A DNA stretch of 64,000 nt from Undaria pinnatifida (GCA_012845835.1 JABAKD010000002.1:21254274-21318273), one strand, 5' to 3'; shown: positions 1 through 10,329, counted from the stretch's first letter. The notes: generated from the letters alone by a model not told the origin. Made by a program: numbers and translations.

Positions 1-531
1 TGCCCGCTCGCGCCTCTGCCTCTGTCGGCCTCTCTGTCTTTCTCGTAGTTCATTTTTGTTGCGGCGATTTTCAGCTGGCCGCGTTTTCACGTCGTCAGTA
101 TTTCCCAGCCTGTAGAAGAGCCCACAGAGTCCTTTTCCCGCCCACGGTCCCGGCCCCGCCCCCGCCCCCTCCAGTTCATTCGTGGGAGGTGATGCTTGCT
201 GTGATCTGCTCGCCCGTGTAGCGCGGCGCACGGGATTGAGGATCGATCGCAGCGAGAGCGGTGTGTGTTTGCGGTAGCAATTGTTTCGTTTTGTTTCGCT
301 ATAGAAAACTTTTTTATTATATTCATTCATTCTTTTTGATGCATTCTGACAAAAGCAAAATGGTAGGAAAGCAATTTTTTCTAATAAACCTGATTTCGCT
401 GATTTTTCGTGGGTTTGGTTGGCCTTGGATTGTGACGTCGCCAGTTTCAATGCCACCATTATTATAGGCTTTCCTATCCAGTTCCTACAAAACCAATCTT
501 GAATGTTTCTCGCACCACTACCTGTTGTTGT
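1..531. other. no gene recognised
   Basis: Mixed-composition DNA with short overlapping frames on both strands and no recognisable domain, tRNA or repeat boundary. A pyrimidine-rich start (1-50) is the only compositional feature. Confidence 0.5.
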
Positions 532-1165
532 TGTTGTAAGGCTTAGTTTGAGTATAAGCTATGGTGGTTTAACCTTTTGCACGAGTGGTCAACGGACTAC
601 TACTAATAATACTCCAAGTACCAACAACGCAGCTTGCAAAGATGAGTATCCTTGACCCGAAATTCGTCGAATTCACGACTGACGTGCTTAAAGTGTTTTT
701 TTATAGTACTCCACTAATTCTTAACAAATAAATGGCGTCGTCAACAGACCATGACTTTTTTGGGTCGTGGGTTCAAATCCCACCATCCGCACAACAATAC
801 TTGCCATTATATTGGACAAAAAATAAGATACCTCCCAATGAAAACTCACTCATATAGTGTATTACGAGTACCAACAACGCAGCTTGCAAAGATGAGTATT
901 GACCTGAAATTCGTCAAACTCACGGCTGACGTCCTTGAAAAATAGTTATAAAATAAACTTTCAGACTTCATCCATTTATTTCAAACTTGAAAAATACTCT
1001 CCCTGGTATCCCCAGGAAATTAAACCGCTTGGATATTTTGACAGGTCCGCCGTATATCCGGCCGACCTGCTATCCCGCCGTTTCAGGGAGGGGGAGTGTT
1101 AAGGCTTAGGTGGTAAGCTATTATTGGTGGTCAAACAGACTAACACCCCCCACTAATACCTTTTA
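532..1165 (+). mobile_element. old TRIM (miniature LTR element) copy, fossil
   Basis: A degenerate copy of the miniature LTR family best seen at 54428-54816. An LTR-like start at 532 is followed by the primer-binding-site block with the TGGCGTCGTC motif near 733, the T-arm-like hairpin GTGGGTTCAAATCCCAC near 766, the internal tail (945-1095), a purine-rich tract and a second LTR-like start at about 1098. Two pieces related to repeat family B (about 613-700 and 860-940, sharing CAGCTTGCAAAGATGAGT) sit inside it, so it is a nested, old and broken fossil. Confidence 0.75.
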
Positions 1166-1428
1166 TCACCACCCCCGACCCCCTGCTGAAGGCAAAATGC
1201 GATGATAATGGATAGTTCAAGAGTCTGGGACGTTACTCGAGCCTCTCACAATACGCTACTAATAGGTACCAGGTAGCGTGCTTTTTTGTGGAGTCCTCGC
1301 GGCCGCCTTCCTTCTTCTTTCTTTTCCCACTTTTTTTTGTGCAGAAAATATGTACTTCAAGGATGCCTTCGTAGACACACAGCATTATTATTAACTTTCT
1401 CGTTACTTACCAGTACATGTTTACACCT

Positions 1429-1995
1429 TTAACTATTTTTTATGAATATTATAATGGGAAGAGGGGGTTGACAGCAGAAGAAGTAGCAGTACACATGGAT
1501 TGTAGATACCTGGTACACCGGCAGTAGATAGCAACAGAGAATGCAAGTTAACCGCGACCAAAGGACATCCTGCCACTGGATGTAAGCCACACCCAGACCC
1601 GCGAGCACAAGCAAGCGTGGATACAACTGCGGGGCGGCAGCGCTGACCCCACAGCGGACGAGCGAAGTGGTGCCTCTACCCCTGAGACGTGCGCAAGCGA
1701 AAGCGCTCATGCTGAGATATTGCGCTCCTCCGGGGACAAGTAATGAAGCGCCCTTATAGTAGGCGAGCGGAGCCACAAACTTGCCACATGTTAGTGGTGG
1801 AATTTTTGGCGTGGGTCTCGGAGGGATATCTTCATAGAAGGTATTATTAACATAATACTTCGTAACGGCTTCGTCACAGCTACCAGCAAGGAAGCGCAGG
1901 GGGGGGGGCGCGGGGGGGGGGTAGGTGGAGGGTGTTTCACATATGCTTGCAAAGAAAGCTGCAAGGAGCACCTCTTCTTGTGCGGGTAGGCCCGG
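1429..1995 (-). CDS. unassigned open reading segment
   Basis: An open frame of about 185 codons on the minus strand with a proline-rich stretch (YPPPAPPPLRF) near its start and a hydrophobic, cysteine-containing C-terminal third. I recognise no domain. No clear ATG opens it; the frame starts at a stop and runs through GTG, so if real it is an exon. It lies between a TRIM fossil and a tRNA-like patch. It may be a chance frame in GC-rich DNA. Confidence 0.2.
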   Translation of the reverse strand, partial: PGLPAQEEVLLAAFFASICETPSTYPPPAPPPLRFLAGSCDEAVTKYYVNNTFYEDIPPRPTPKIPPLTCGKFVAPLAYYKGASLLVPGGAQYLSMSAFACARLRGRGTTSLVRCGVSAAAPQLYPRLLVLAGLGVAYIQWQDVLWSRLTCILCCYLLPVYQVSTIHVYCYFFCCQPPLPIIIFIKNS

Positions 1996-2054
1996 TTAAC
2001 ACAGAGGCAGCTAGCTATGTCTTCGAGGGGGGCATGTCGCTTTCAACGTCACTT

Positions 2055-2145
2055 GAGCGGTGGCCAGGAAGCTAGAAGGAGCAGAGGGCGAGAGGAGGGA
2101 GCACAATCGGGGATTCGAATCCCTCCGTCGTCCTTCCCTCTTGGT
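2055..2145 (+). other. tRNA-like patch (B-box and T-arm)
   Basis: Contains GGGGATTCGAATCCC, a good T-arm and B-box, followed by CCGTCGTCC and a pyrimidine run. An A-box-like GCGGTGGCCAGG lies upstream. No matching 5' acceptor strand was found, so this is a decayed tRNA or SINE head rather than a working tRNA gene. Confidence 0.3.
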
Positions 2146-2150
2146 GTGTG

Positions 2151-3530
2151 ATTGTTCTTGATGAGAATCTCGTAAACACACATCTAAACGTCATGGCATG
2201 TGCACTTACAGGAACAGGAATCGTCATAATTCCGCCTGTACACAGGGTCTGGCTACTATTAACAAACGGATTACAACCCTTACTTAGCTTGCTTGGTAAA
2301 TCTGAGGTCCAGGCTTCACAGACAGCCAGACCGCACAGATTTTTCTCTTCTTTTTAGATGAACACCGTAGCTTCTGAGCCAGCAGGGAAGCGGTGGCTGC
2401 CATCTCGAATGCCTTGACAATTAGACGATGCGGCAGATAGCATATCTGCAGCCAGTCGACAACATCAATTTTTCATACCAGAGCGCATCATAATCACAAC
2501 AGCTGAAGTGGATCACCCCCCCTGTCCCGCCCGACGCCTCGACGAAGAAAGTCAATATTTCGGGGATATGATGAGTAATCAACGTCTAAACTCACATACA
2601 GCACATTGTCGGATGGTAAGCACGATAGACTAAATTAAAATAAAATATATAACATATATAGAAAACGACAACGAGAGAGAAAACACGTACCGGGAAATAA
2701 CGGGGGGGGCGGGGGGCCGAACGGCACAACGTTGTGTATGATGGCAGAAAGTAGTAGTAGTAGGTGTATATAGGTATAGTCTAGACATCGCTCCCATAAA
2801 TACTCTCTACGCGCATACTTGACTACCTGCCTCTATCAATGTATGGTGGTTATGCTTGTGTCACGAGAACACGGCGAGCACTGAGTGAGCTGATCGGTGT
2901 ACGGTGGCTACAGGGGGGACCTCGTGTGACGATGACGATGAGAGCAGAACAAGAGATACCAAAGAAGAGAGAGAGGCATACATACAACAGCCAACAAAAG
3001 AAGTAGATTAGAAGAACAAGCGTTGAAAAGGGGGCGTCGATAAGGTGCAACTTGAAGTAGAAAGTAGAGAGCAGAAAGCGCCGGTTAATCACTGGTTGGC
3101 GCGTCGCTCCGCTGTTAACTCATACCGTACTCGCAAGCAACTTTTATCAAGAGCGCGGTGACAGCTATGACAACAAGCCATACTGGTATAATACCGGTAT
3201 AAAGCGGCAGGTAAAAACGTGGTCTGAGCAAGTGAGTCCACATGCCGCGGTATAGAAGAGAGATCTGCATTATGTATGTAGGGCTCCTGACTTGAAGATC
3301 TCCATATACAACAAACAGCAATGGGGCCTATATATGGCGGTTGGAATAAGGCGGCCACCCGATATACCCGATATTGGGCGGTTGTGAGATCCATTGAAAT
3401 TGGGGCACGACTGTAAGTCTGAATACTACCGCCTGTACGAATGGGGACGCGTATTGATATAGGGCGGCCAAAATTCCTTCACACTATTTATCTATCGATG
3501 CCGCCGCCCTAAATATATTATAGTAGGCCC
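2151..3530. other. no gene recognised
   Basis: AT-leaning sequence with poly-G/C interruptions at 2701-2718. Around 3320-3520 there are scattered GGCGGYYRNAATAAGGCGG-like words resembling the 18-bp minisatellite at 55734. No supported coding sequence. Confidence 0.5.
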
Positions 3531-3534
3531 TCAC

Positions 3535-3644
3535 TATTACGGAGGACGATAGTAAATAGGACCAAATGTTGTTAGTAAAAATAGATGAATATATGGGTTT
3601 TTGTCTCCACCGTAGGTCCTATTTACTAGGGTCACCCCGTAATA
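3535..3644. mobile_element. small inverted-repeat element (MITE-like)
   Basis: About 110 bp with imperfect terminal inverted repeats: TATTACGG at the left and CCGTAATA at the right, and inside them TAGTAAATAGGACC paired with GGTCCTATTTACTA. No coding capacity. Superfamily unknown. Confidence 0.55.
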
Positions 3645-3664
3645 TTGTATTATACCGGTATACT

Positions 3665-3900
3665 TGATCAAAAAACGACTTTTGATTAAAAAAGTTACCC
3701 GCACACCGCGAAGAAAAAACTCCTTCCCCCCCCCCCCTTCCCGTCTATCATATATTCTGCACTGCACTGCTGGGTGTAGTAGTCTATACTTCACATCTCA
3801 CAAACGATATTTTGATGGAAAAAAAAGTTACCCACACCCCGACGAAAAACCTCCTTTTTTTTCCCTTCTCCCGTCTCTTTATCACATTTTTCACATCTAT
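3665..3900. repeat. two-copy local repeat (AAAAAGTTACCC unit)
   Basis: Two copies, about 150 bp apart, of a segment with AAAAAGTTACCCRCACMCCGMGAMGAAAAA followed by a C/T-rich run and CCCGTCTNTNATCA. It looks like a local tandem duplication with divergence. Confidence 0.5.
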
Positions 3901-3914
3901 CTATCTCTTCCAGC

Positions 3915-4075
3915 TCCCTCCCTTTCGTTGTAACTCGGACACATGCGGGGTCGCATGGCAGGCCCTCTCCCTCCCCCCTTCCCACCACGGTGTCTCTGCC
4001 TTGTATACTTATATCCCGTGACAAAGGTTAGGCATCTCCCCTTCTGTCGTAACACTCTCGCGTCGAAATGTGTAT
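3915..4075 (+). repeat. dispersed repeat K, copy 1
   Basis: Shares with 57540-57690 the blocks GGGGTCRCAT, GGCCCTC, CTTCCCAMCACGGT and TGTGCCTT or TCTGCCTT in the same order and spacing, followed by CGCGTCGAA. Non-coding dispersed repeat of unknown class. Confidence 0.5.
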
Positions 4076-4204
4076 ACGCGCACGCTATCAGTACAACAGC
4101 ACTGCTGTATGTACCAGCCTACCGCGCTTTCCTGCGTGAAAATGTTTGTTCAATGCGTATCTTTCCGCTCAAGAAAAAGTCCCTTGTATTATACTTCGAA
4201 GTAT

Positions 4205-4440
4205 ATATTAGACTATAGGGGTATATTATAGTTTCCGCGCACAGATTGATTAACATCACCCTGTTGGTTGACCCTGGTACAAGATACACTGTAGTTGCGA
4301 GGGGAGTCGCCGACCTATATCCTTAATGAGGACACACACACACAGTAATACGCGCGATCGGAATGTCACGCACAGCTTGCAAAGATGCGTTTCGACAAAA
4401 TCTTCGATCTCACAGCTGAATGAAGGACACTTTTATTTAA
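4205..4440 (+). repeat. dispersed repeat family B, copy
   Basis: Ordered blocks shared with 21786-22080 and 17540-17825 (minus): TATAGTTTCCGCGCACAGA, GAGTCGCCGACCTATATCC, TAATACGCGCGATCGGA and CAGCTTGCAAAGATG, then CTCACAGCTG. No open frame is shared among copies and no target duplication is obvious. A non-autonomous element of unknown class. Confidence 0.7.
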
Positions 4441-4457
4441 TATATAATAGGTGTGGC

Positions 4458-4569
4458 CTCGAACTCGCCAAATCAAGCTTGTTCACAAGCACCATCACAT
4501 TATTACGTGTAAGTACTGGTAGATAGTGTAGTCAGAGCCCACGATATACACAAAAACCCATCAACGATG
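4458..4569 (+). repeat. dispersed repeat family C, copy 1
   Basis: Starts with CTCGCCAAATCAAGCTT and runs to the left edge of the TRIM at 4570. A related segment begins just beyond the right edge at 4980, so the TRIM sits between two copies. Confidence 0.5.
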
Positions 4570-4979
4570 TGTTGAGGAATTAGTGGGGTATTAGCAGTCC
4601 GTTTGACCACTTGCAAAAGGTTGACCAATAGCTTACCCTAGACTAAGCCTTATAATAACACTTAAATAATAACACTTCCCCCCTGAAACGGCGTAATACT
4701 AGGTTGGCCGGATATTCGGGTGGACCTGTCAATATCCAAGCGGTTTCATCTCCTCCTGGGGATACCGGGAAGGGTATTTTTCCAGTTCGACCTAGCTAGG
4801 GAAAGTCTGAAGAAGTTTATTGTTATTTGTTGTGGATGGTGGGCTTTGAACCCACGACCCAAAAAACCCATGGTTTGTCGACGACGCCATTTGCTAAGGT
4901 ATTAGTGGGGTATTAGTCCGTCTGACCACTTACTTGCAAAAGGTTGACCAATAGCTTACCCAAACTAAGCCTTATCACA
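4570..4979 (-). mobile_element. TRIM element, two LTRs, fossil
   Basis: A miniature LTR element on the minus strand. One LTR is about 4570-4674 and the other about 4892-4979, both ending TG...CA in element sense. Next to the 5' LTR (in element sense) lies the primer-binding motif TGGCGTCGTCGAC; further in is the hairpin GTGGGTTCAAAGCCCAC; before the 3' LTR is a purine-rich tract. Roughly 410 bp, with no coding capacity. It is mobilised in trans if at all. No convincing target duplication was seen. Moderately old judging from LTR divergence. Confidence 0.85.
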
Positions 4980-5240
4980 ACTCGCCAAATCAAGCTTATA
5001 CTTACGAGCATCACATTACGGAGGACTATTAATAGTGCTCATAGCCCACTGTTGAGACACGGCCTCGAAAGGCCGGTAATTATCCGAATTTGAGATACCT
5101 TACACCACGATATATGTACACAAAAACTTATCTATGCATATTCCACTGTTGTTTTGATTTTTGCTATAGTAAGTAAATTTGACCTTACTTATCTGTGGTC
5201 CTATAACTACTATTTCCCCCCGTCACAGCATAGTGCTCCC
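4980..5240 (+). repeat. dispersed repeat family C, copy 2
   Basis: Begins with the same CTCGCCAAATCAAGCTT block as 4458 and continues through CATTACGGAGGAC, a hairpin GGCCTCGAAAGGCC at about 5070 and ACACAAAAACTTATCTATG. The ACACAAAAACCTATCTAT block recurs near 57295. Confidence 0.45.
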
Positions 5241-5302
5241 TCCAAGGTTTCCAACTACTACTATCAATAGGCAACCGAGGTCAGGTTAGTTTCATAGGCA
5301 GA

Positions 5303-5828
5303 TGTTATGATTATAAGGGCTTAGTTTGGGTAGTAGGCAATTGGATAACCATTTATTTGCAAAAGTGATCAAACGACTAAAATACCTACTAATTGCTTAA
5401 CAAATGGCGTCGTCGACATACCATGGGTTTTTGGGTCGTGGGTTCGAATCCCACTACGAGTATATATCCACCACAATAAAATTTTACGATTTTTCCAGTG
5501 GTTCGAACTTGAAAAATACCCTCTCCGGTATACCCAAGAAAAAAATGAAACCGTTTGGATAGTGACACGTGTCCGCCCGGATATCCGGGTGTCCTGTGTA
5601 CCTTATTGAGTTTTTTCAACCATGCTTAACTTGCACCCTGCCGACCTGCTGTCCTCCTGCTGTTTCGGGGGGGGATGAGTGTTATAACGTAATGCAGTAA
5701 CACTTAGTAGCAGGCTTAGTTTTGGGTAGTAGTAGGCAATTATTTGGTTAATATTTTGCAAGTGGTCACACGCGGACTGACTGCTAACACCACCCTCCTC
5801 CTCTAATACCTCAACTAATACCTCAACA
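5303..5828 (+). mobile_element. TRIM element, two LTRs, fossil
   Basis: 5' LTR 5303-5402; primer-binding motif TGGCGTCGTCGACA from 5405; T-arm-like hairpin GTGGGTTCGAATCCCAC with a canonical B-box at about 5441; tail; G-rich tract at 5666-5675; 3' LTR about 5680-5828. Longer than the 54428 copy, with extra sequence internally and in the 3' LTR, so it is an older fossil. Confidence 0.8.
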
Positions 5829-5879
5829 TAGATGGATGAAATGAACAATAATAATAGCATAATGAATGGCCTAGCCAGG

Positions 5880-5964
5880 TGTTATAAGGCTTAGTTTGGG
5901 TAAGCTATTGGTTAACCAGTTGCAAGTGGTCAAACGGACTAATACCCCACTAATTCCCTTAACA
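5880..5964 (+). repeat. solo LTR of the TRIM family
   Basis: An isolated 85-bp LTR starting TGTTATAAGGCTTAG and ending CCCTTAACA, with no internal domain attached. It gives a clean view of the LTR: TGTTA...TAACA ends and the AAGTGGTCAAACGGACTAA box. Solo LTRs usually arise by LTR-LTR recombination. Confidence 0.85.
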
Positions 5965-6009
5965 TAGAATAGGTCTACGCAACGAGAATCAATCATTGTC
6001 CCAAAAACC

Positions 6010-6281
6010 GATTTCAAGGACAAAAATAAAAACCGCTGCCCCGGATGAATTTAAACCTCATGGCCCTAGGTACGCAACGTGAATCATTGCAAAAGAAAAT
6101 GTTCGACTTTTTCCGACGATTTTGGGTTAAGGAGCTCCGTCGTTCAGAAAACGTTATCGCCAGAAAGAGGTGTACCTTAATATGGTGTATTTCCGACGAT
6201 TTTAGCCCCGTCATTCAGAAAACGTTATCGCCAGAAAGAGGTATACCTTAACATGGCGTATTTCCGACGATTCTGGGTTAA
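6010..6281 (+). repeat. dispersed repeat family G with local duplication
   Basis: Family G core: GGCCCTAGGTACGCAACG, then CCGACGATTTTGGGTTAAGG, CCGTCGTTCAG, AAAACGTTATCGCCAGAAAG and GGTGTACCTTAATATGG. The part from CCGACGATT to TATGGYGTATTT is repeated about 2.5 times in tandem. The TTAA at about 6131 has no insertion and serves as an empty site for the MITEs at 6282 and 7927. Related copies lie near 7890, 40370, 44490, 45535 and 55138. Confidence 0.7.
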
Positions 6282-6363
6282 CCCTTTTAGAGCCCCCGAA
6301 CCCCTCCCTATACTAAATCCAAGTAATTTTGTCCCCGAAAACGGGTTTCCAGTTGTCAAGGGG
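6282..6363. mobile_element. 82-bp TTAA-flanked MITE (piggyBac-like), copy 1
   Basis: Preceded by TTAA (6278-6281) and followed by TCAA (6364-6367, a decayed TTAA). Ends are CCCTTTTAGAG and GTTGTCAAGGG. It is inserted in a family G unit at the same TTAA that is empty at about 6131. Length equals that of the copy at 7927. The TTAA duplication and CCC/GGG ends fit the piggyBac superfamily; there is no transposase. Confidence 0.8.
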
Positions 6364-6369
6364 TCAAGG

Positions 6370-6756
6370 AGCCCCGTCATTCAGAAAACAAAATGGCCAA
6401 AAAAAGGTATCGTACCTCTATGGTAGCATGCGTCCTCGATACTTCCTCCTTATACCTAGCAGGTATGGACAAATGACAGGCGCCATCAACCGTAAATAAG
6501 CTATTGGGCCTGATGTACCCGCCTGTCCCCTGTCCCGAAACGTGGCATGGCTCAAAGTACCGCAAGAAGAGGGATTTCGTGCCCGCAGTCTTCTGATTTG
6601 GGTCATTTTTGTTTGGGTTGGATTTTTTTCATATTTATTTATTGGGGTGGAAAATCCTTGGTCGACGTTTCATTTTGTCGTCATCCGGGATCGATCGTGA
6701 CGTTATTTTTCAGGAAGACTAGAGAAACGAAAACTTGAAATGCTTTAATTGGCCCC
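6370..6756. repeat. family G remainder, otherwise no gene
   Basis: Continues family G after the MITE: CCCCGTCATTCAGAAAACA, AAAAAAAGGTATCGTACC and GGTAGCATGCGTCCTCGATAC. The rest to 6756 shows no supported feature. Confidence 0.45.
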
Positions 6757-7013
6757 TGTGTGTGTTCTTCACATTAAACCGTTCTTCTACTCGTCGACAT
6801 CCAGCACACCCAGTGTCCGTACTGATTCTTCACCCTAGAAAGATCAGCTCTGTGGTCACAAGCCACGACACAGAGATAATGCATCGTAATGCATTCGACA
6901 ACGCAATGTCATGCCCTAGTACTGGGTACGACAGGCACAACATACATACGTCAGCAACAGAAATACATTGGAAGAGAGAAATACGAAATAAACAAAAACA
7001 AAAACAAAAAACA
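6757..7013 (+). repeat. dispersed repeat family I, copy 1
   Basis: About 255 bp almost identical to 22143-22397 (I see about two substitutions), including an inner palindromic pair CTCTGTGGTC...GACACAGAG and AATGCATCGTAATGCATT. Diverged inverted copies lie at 44703-44848 and 61151-61283. The near identity implies a recent duplication or transposition. No terminal repeats were identified. Confidence 0.75.
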
Positions 7014-7259
7014 AAAAACCTGTGGGTGGTGACGTCTCAGCGTTCCTTTTTTCTATTATTTTGACCGGAAAGTTTTATGGGCAGCATTATATTTGTTTTC
7101 TTGAATATTTTCGATAATAAGTAGAAGGAAAAAAATGCGTGAGAAATCAAACTCGAGTTTGGTGGATCGGAGAAGGATGTACATAATAGGGAAAATCGAA
7201 AATCGTCGATAGACTCTGTAGCAACAATACGAAGTAAGTGTGAATGCTTTCTGTACTCC

Positions 7260-7302
7260 CCCCTCCCCCCCCCCCCCCCCCCCGATATTATGCACCGCAA
7301 AG

Positions 7303-7376
<74 letters not shown>
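7260..7376. repeat. poly-C run and (TTG)n microsatellite
   Basis: A C-run (about 7260-7283) followed by about 25 perfect TTG units at 7302-7376. Apparent polythreonine and polyvaline frames here are artefacts of the repeat. Confidence 0.95.
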
Positions 7377-7595
7377 CTCGCGTCAACTCGCATAATCAAA
7401 TCCGTGTGGTCACAGGATAGGCTCCAGTCACTCTGGATGTATGAGTGGAACAATACCCCAAGGAAAAAAACACAAAGCAAAAAAAAAGTGGTGCACGCAT
7501 GCGCGCATCATAGCTGAACCAACCCATGCCTCCGCCAAAGAAGCAAGTGCATGCAAAAACGGAAGAACAGCAGGCAGCAGGCCATACAAAGCCTC

Positions 7596-7747
7596 TTTAG
7601 AACCGCACTCCCGCTGCTTCGGGAGAAAAACTACTTGGGAACAGTGTGGGGGGAAACTTTTTTTGCAGATTGTTGAAAAAAAAGTTGCCCCCCACTACTG
7701 TTCCCAAGAAGTTTGTCTCCCGAAGCAGACGGAGTGCGGGTTCTAAA
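7596..7747. mobile_element. 152-bp fold-back element
   Basis: Two arms of about 70 bp in inverted orientation. The left arm reads TTTAGAACCGCACTCC, CTGCTTCGGGAG, CTTGGGAACAGT, GGGGGG; the right arm is its complement, closing with GGTTCTAAA. The short loop includes TTTGCAGATTGTTG. The transcript would form one long hairpin. No coding capacity and no clear target duplication. Confidence 0.8.
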
Positions 7748-7869
7748 TACGCTTATAGTCTGCTACCTACTAATAGTTATATATAGTAGTTGAGTATGCG
7801 TCGACGCCGAATCATGTTATACATATACCTTTCTAATGGTATGTCTCACTTGGGGTTAGACGCATGCTA

Positions 7870-7926
7870 CGGCATCGAGATGGCATTTTTTCGCCAATTT
7901 TGTTTGTGAACGACGGGGCTCCTTAA
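7870..7926 (-). repeat. family G part left of a MITE
   Basis: Reverse-strand family G: GAACGACGGGGCTCC directly before TTAA, the complement of GGAGCTCCGTCGTTC next to the empty TTAA at about 6131. Confidence 0.6.
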
Positions 7927-8008
7927 CCCCTTTAGAGCCCCCGAACCCCTCCCTATACTAAATCCAAGTAATTTTGTCCTCAAAAACGGGTTTCCAGTTG
8001 TAAAGGGG
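7927..8008. mobile_element. 82-bp TTAA-flanked MITE (piggyBac-like), copy 2
   Basis: Exact TTAA on both sides (7923-7926 and 8009-8012). Terminal inverted repeats CCCCTTTA and TAAAGGGG. It differs from 6282-6363 at only a few positions. Host sequence is a family G repeat in the opposite orientation, disrupted at the TTAA that is intact in the related unit near 6131. Confidence 0.85.
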
Positions 8009-8012
8009 TTAA

Positions 8013-8440
8013 CCCGAATTCGTTGGAAATATACCACTTTTTTTGCATGATTCTTGTTGTGTACTTTTTGGGGGGCCACGGTGGATTTTTTTTAATCCGG
8101 TGGCACTTTTATTTTTTTCTGCAGAAAAATCAGTTTTTTGGTAGGAGAGGTCTTAAGCTCCCAAGTTGAGGAACCTTTTAAGGGAAAAAATTGGTCTCGC
8201 CCCTCAATCGTAGAATCAGTTAGTGTTGTGATAGGGTTATTAAAGCGACACCTTTGGGCGCAAAACCTATTAGCAGCGACAAAACAAACGACGACTTTTA
8301 CTGCACAAAAGTGGTAGGGACCTTTCATGGTGTGAGCGCGCCGTAGAAGAGGCAACATACCACATGCCATGCAGGGCGCGTGCCGTGCGACTCCGTGTGC
8401 GTTGAAGTTTCGAGCTCTAACCTGTCTATCCATGATGCCT
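8013..8440. repeat. family G-associated sequence, no gene
   Basis: Continues family G (CCCGAATTCGT), then GAGAGGTCTTAAGCTCCCAA at 8146-8165, which is found reversed near 40297. No coding support. Confidence 0.4.
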
Positions 8441-9850
8441 TGCCTCAGCAGTATGCATGTAGCACCATGGTAGCCGACACGGTAATCGTAGGATCGACAC
8501 TAATAGTCGCAACCGACATTTGTGTCCGACTCAAATCTTTTCTCGACCGTCAAAAGTCCCAACGGGATTTGTTGGGAAAAGAGAGGTGATGGATTATTTC
8601 GAAAAAAATCATTAGCGGGGAAAATAGTGGGTACTAGGAGAGGTACGCAGAAGGGGTATTGCACTACGGTGGCGTACGCAAGAGTGCATGTGGTAGTGTT
8701 CGATTTGTGCGGTGGCAGCGTTTGATTTGTGTGCGGGGACTGAAACGTGCGCTGTGAATTGTCGTAGAGGGCAATAAGCCAAGTAACGTAGTATATATAG
8801 GAGAGTACGAAAATCGATTTCATATTGAGGCTGAAACATGGGCTGCACGTAATCGGGAGGCAAAAGTGTCTTTATCGGTGTGCCAAATGTGTTAGGTTGG
8901 TTCTTCTTGTTTCGTTTTGGCTTATTAATGATTTGCCTGTTTGCTACTGGGCGGTCGAGATTTTGAACCGGACGGTGCCAGAGGTCAGTCACAGCAATCA
9001 GCTCAATAGAAGGGAAGACGCGCCGGGAAGAGGGAAGAGGGCGGCGCGTAAATACTTGCACTTGCTGGGCAACACCAGCAAAGTGATAAACCGACATGTG
9101 CCATGCATACATGACACGAAGGAAAAATAGGAAAAATATTGGCGCAGCAACAACAAACGCGAGAAAAATATTGGCGTAGCAACAACAACAATAACAACAA
9201 CCAAGACAACAGCAATAACACCATCAGCCCCCCTCCCCCCCCCCCCCGCCCCCCCCGCCCCCCCCACCCAACCCTCCCCTAAGGTAAGCTAATAACTGTC
9301 GTCGACGCGGTCAGTTACAACGTTTTTCGACAGCACCACCCCCGCTACACCTCGTCTACCTATGCGGGAGAGGAGCTCCCCCTCCCCGATGAGCTGTTGG
9401 CTTGGATTTGTCCCCCCCCCTCCCCTCCCCCCCACTCCCCCGTGATGGAACTTAATTAGGTGTGCAACCTCGAGGCGTTCCGCCGGCGGCGGGGGGGGGG
9501 GGTGATAGGCGTTATCATCGAGGACGATGAGGTACGCAGGTGGCTGGTACGCAGGGGGAAAAACTCGAAACCTTTCTTATCGGAGGTGCCCGTCGTCGCC
9601 CTCGCTTTTGTCACCGATCGGTACGTGGTGTAGTCAAACACGAAGTTAGCACTACTGCTAGGCGAGACTTTGATCCTATGCGGCGACCATCGCCACTCTT
9701 TCCACGCGGCGCGTTATGAATGCCTGCCCGTGCAGGAGGCATCTATGCACAAATAAATGGGCGTTATAGAAACAAGCCCGCCAGTCAATGCCGTTCGAAA
9801 CGAGCCAGATTCCTCTGGAGCTTGTTTGTTCTAGGATGTCTGTTTGCCAA
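8441..9850. other. no gene recognised
   Basis: Overlapping short frames on both strands without recognisable domains. Homopolymer C runs at 9231-9266 and 9411-9440 and a G run near 9491. AAC/AACA-rich patch at 9145-9220. Confidence 0.5.
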
Positions 9851-9854
9851 GACT

Positions 9855-10012
9855 CACACGCGCGGGTCGTCCTCGTTTATCAAGTGATTCAACGTTCTCG
9901 CTGCCCAAGTTTGTCCAAGCGCGCTCTCGTTCATCAGGTTTATTGAGCGTTATCGCTACCCAGGTGTCCAAGCATCCTCGTTTCTCGGGCGATTAAGCGT
10001 TCTCGTTACTCA
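9855..10012 (+). repeat. three-unit degenerate tandem repeat (about 55 bp)
   Basis: Three units, each with CTCGTTYMTCRRGYGATT, then a GCGTTCTCGYTRCYCAAGT block and GTCCAAGC. It abuts the inverted-repeat element that starts at about 10012. Confidence 0.6.
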
Positions 10013-10264
10013 AGTCCTTCTACGGTAGCCCCCCCCCCCCCCCAACTTCATTTTACCGAAATCGCCGATTTTTTAGACCAGCTACCGGCCGTATCTCCTG
10101 AAATACGATGCCCCTTGCCACCCCGATGTCATCGTTCGATATTCCTAACAGTAGTCCTTTGCAAACAAGTTCTAACATAGGTGAATTGAAGGTCTATTGC
10201 CTTCAAAGCACCCTTCCTCGTCGTGGCGAGCAGCCATGAAATCGTTCTCGTTAAAGAAAACCGC

Positions 10265-10295
<31 letters not shown>

Positions 10296-10318
10296 GGTCA
10301 TCGTAGAATCAGTCGTTC
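10012..10318. mobile_element. inverted-repeat element family E (MITE-like), copy 1
   Basis: Ends AGTCCTTCTACGGTAGCCCC and, inverted, GACTGATTCTACGATGACCC. The interior shares with 31053-31308 (opposite orientation) the blocks CCGTATCTCCTGAAATACG, CGCCACCCCGA-like and CATCGTTCGATA-like. About 300 bp, no coding capacity. Long C and G runs lie just inside both ends. Confidence 0.7.
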
Positions 10319-10329
10319 GTTGATGCTAA

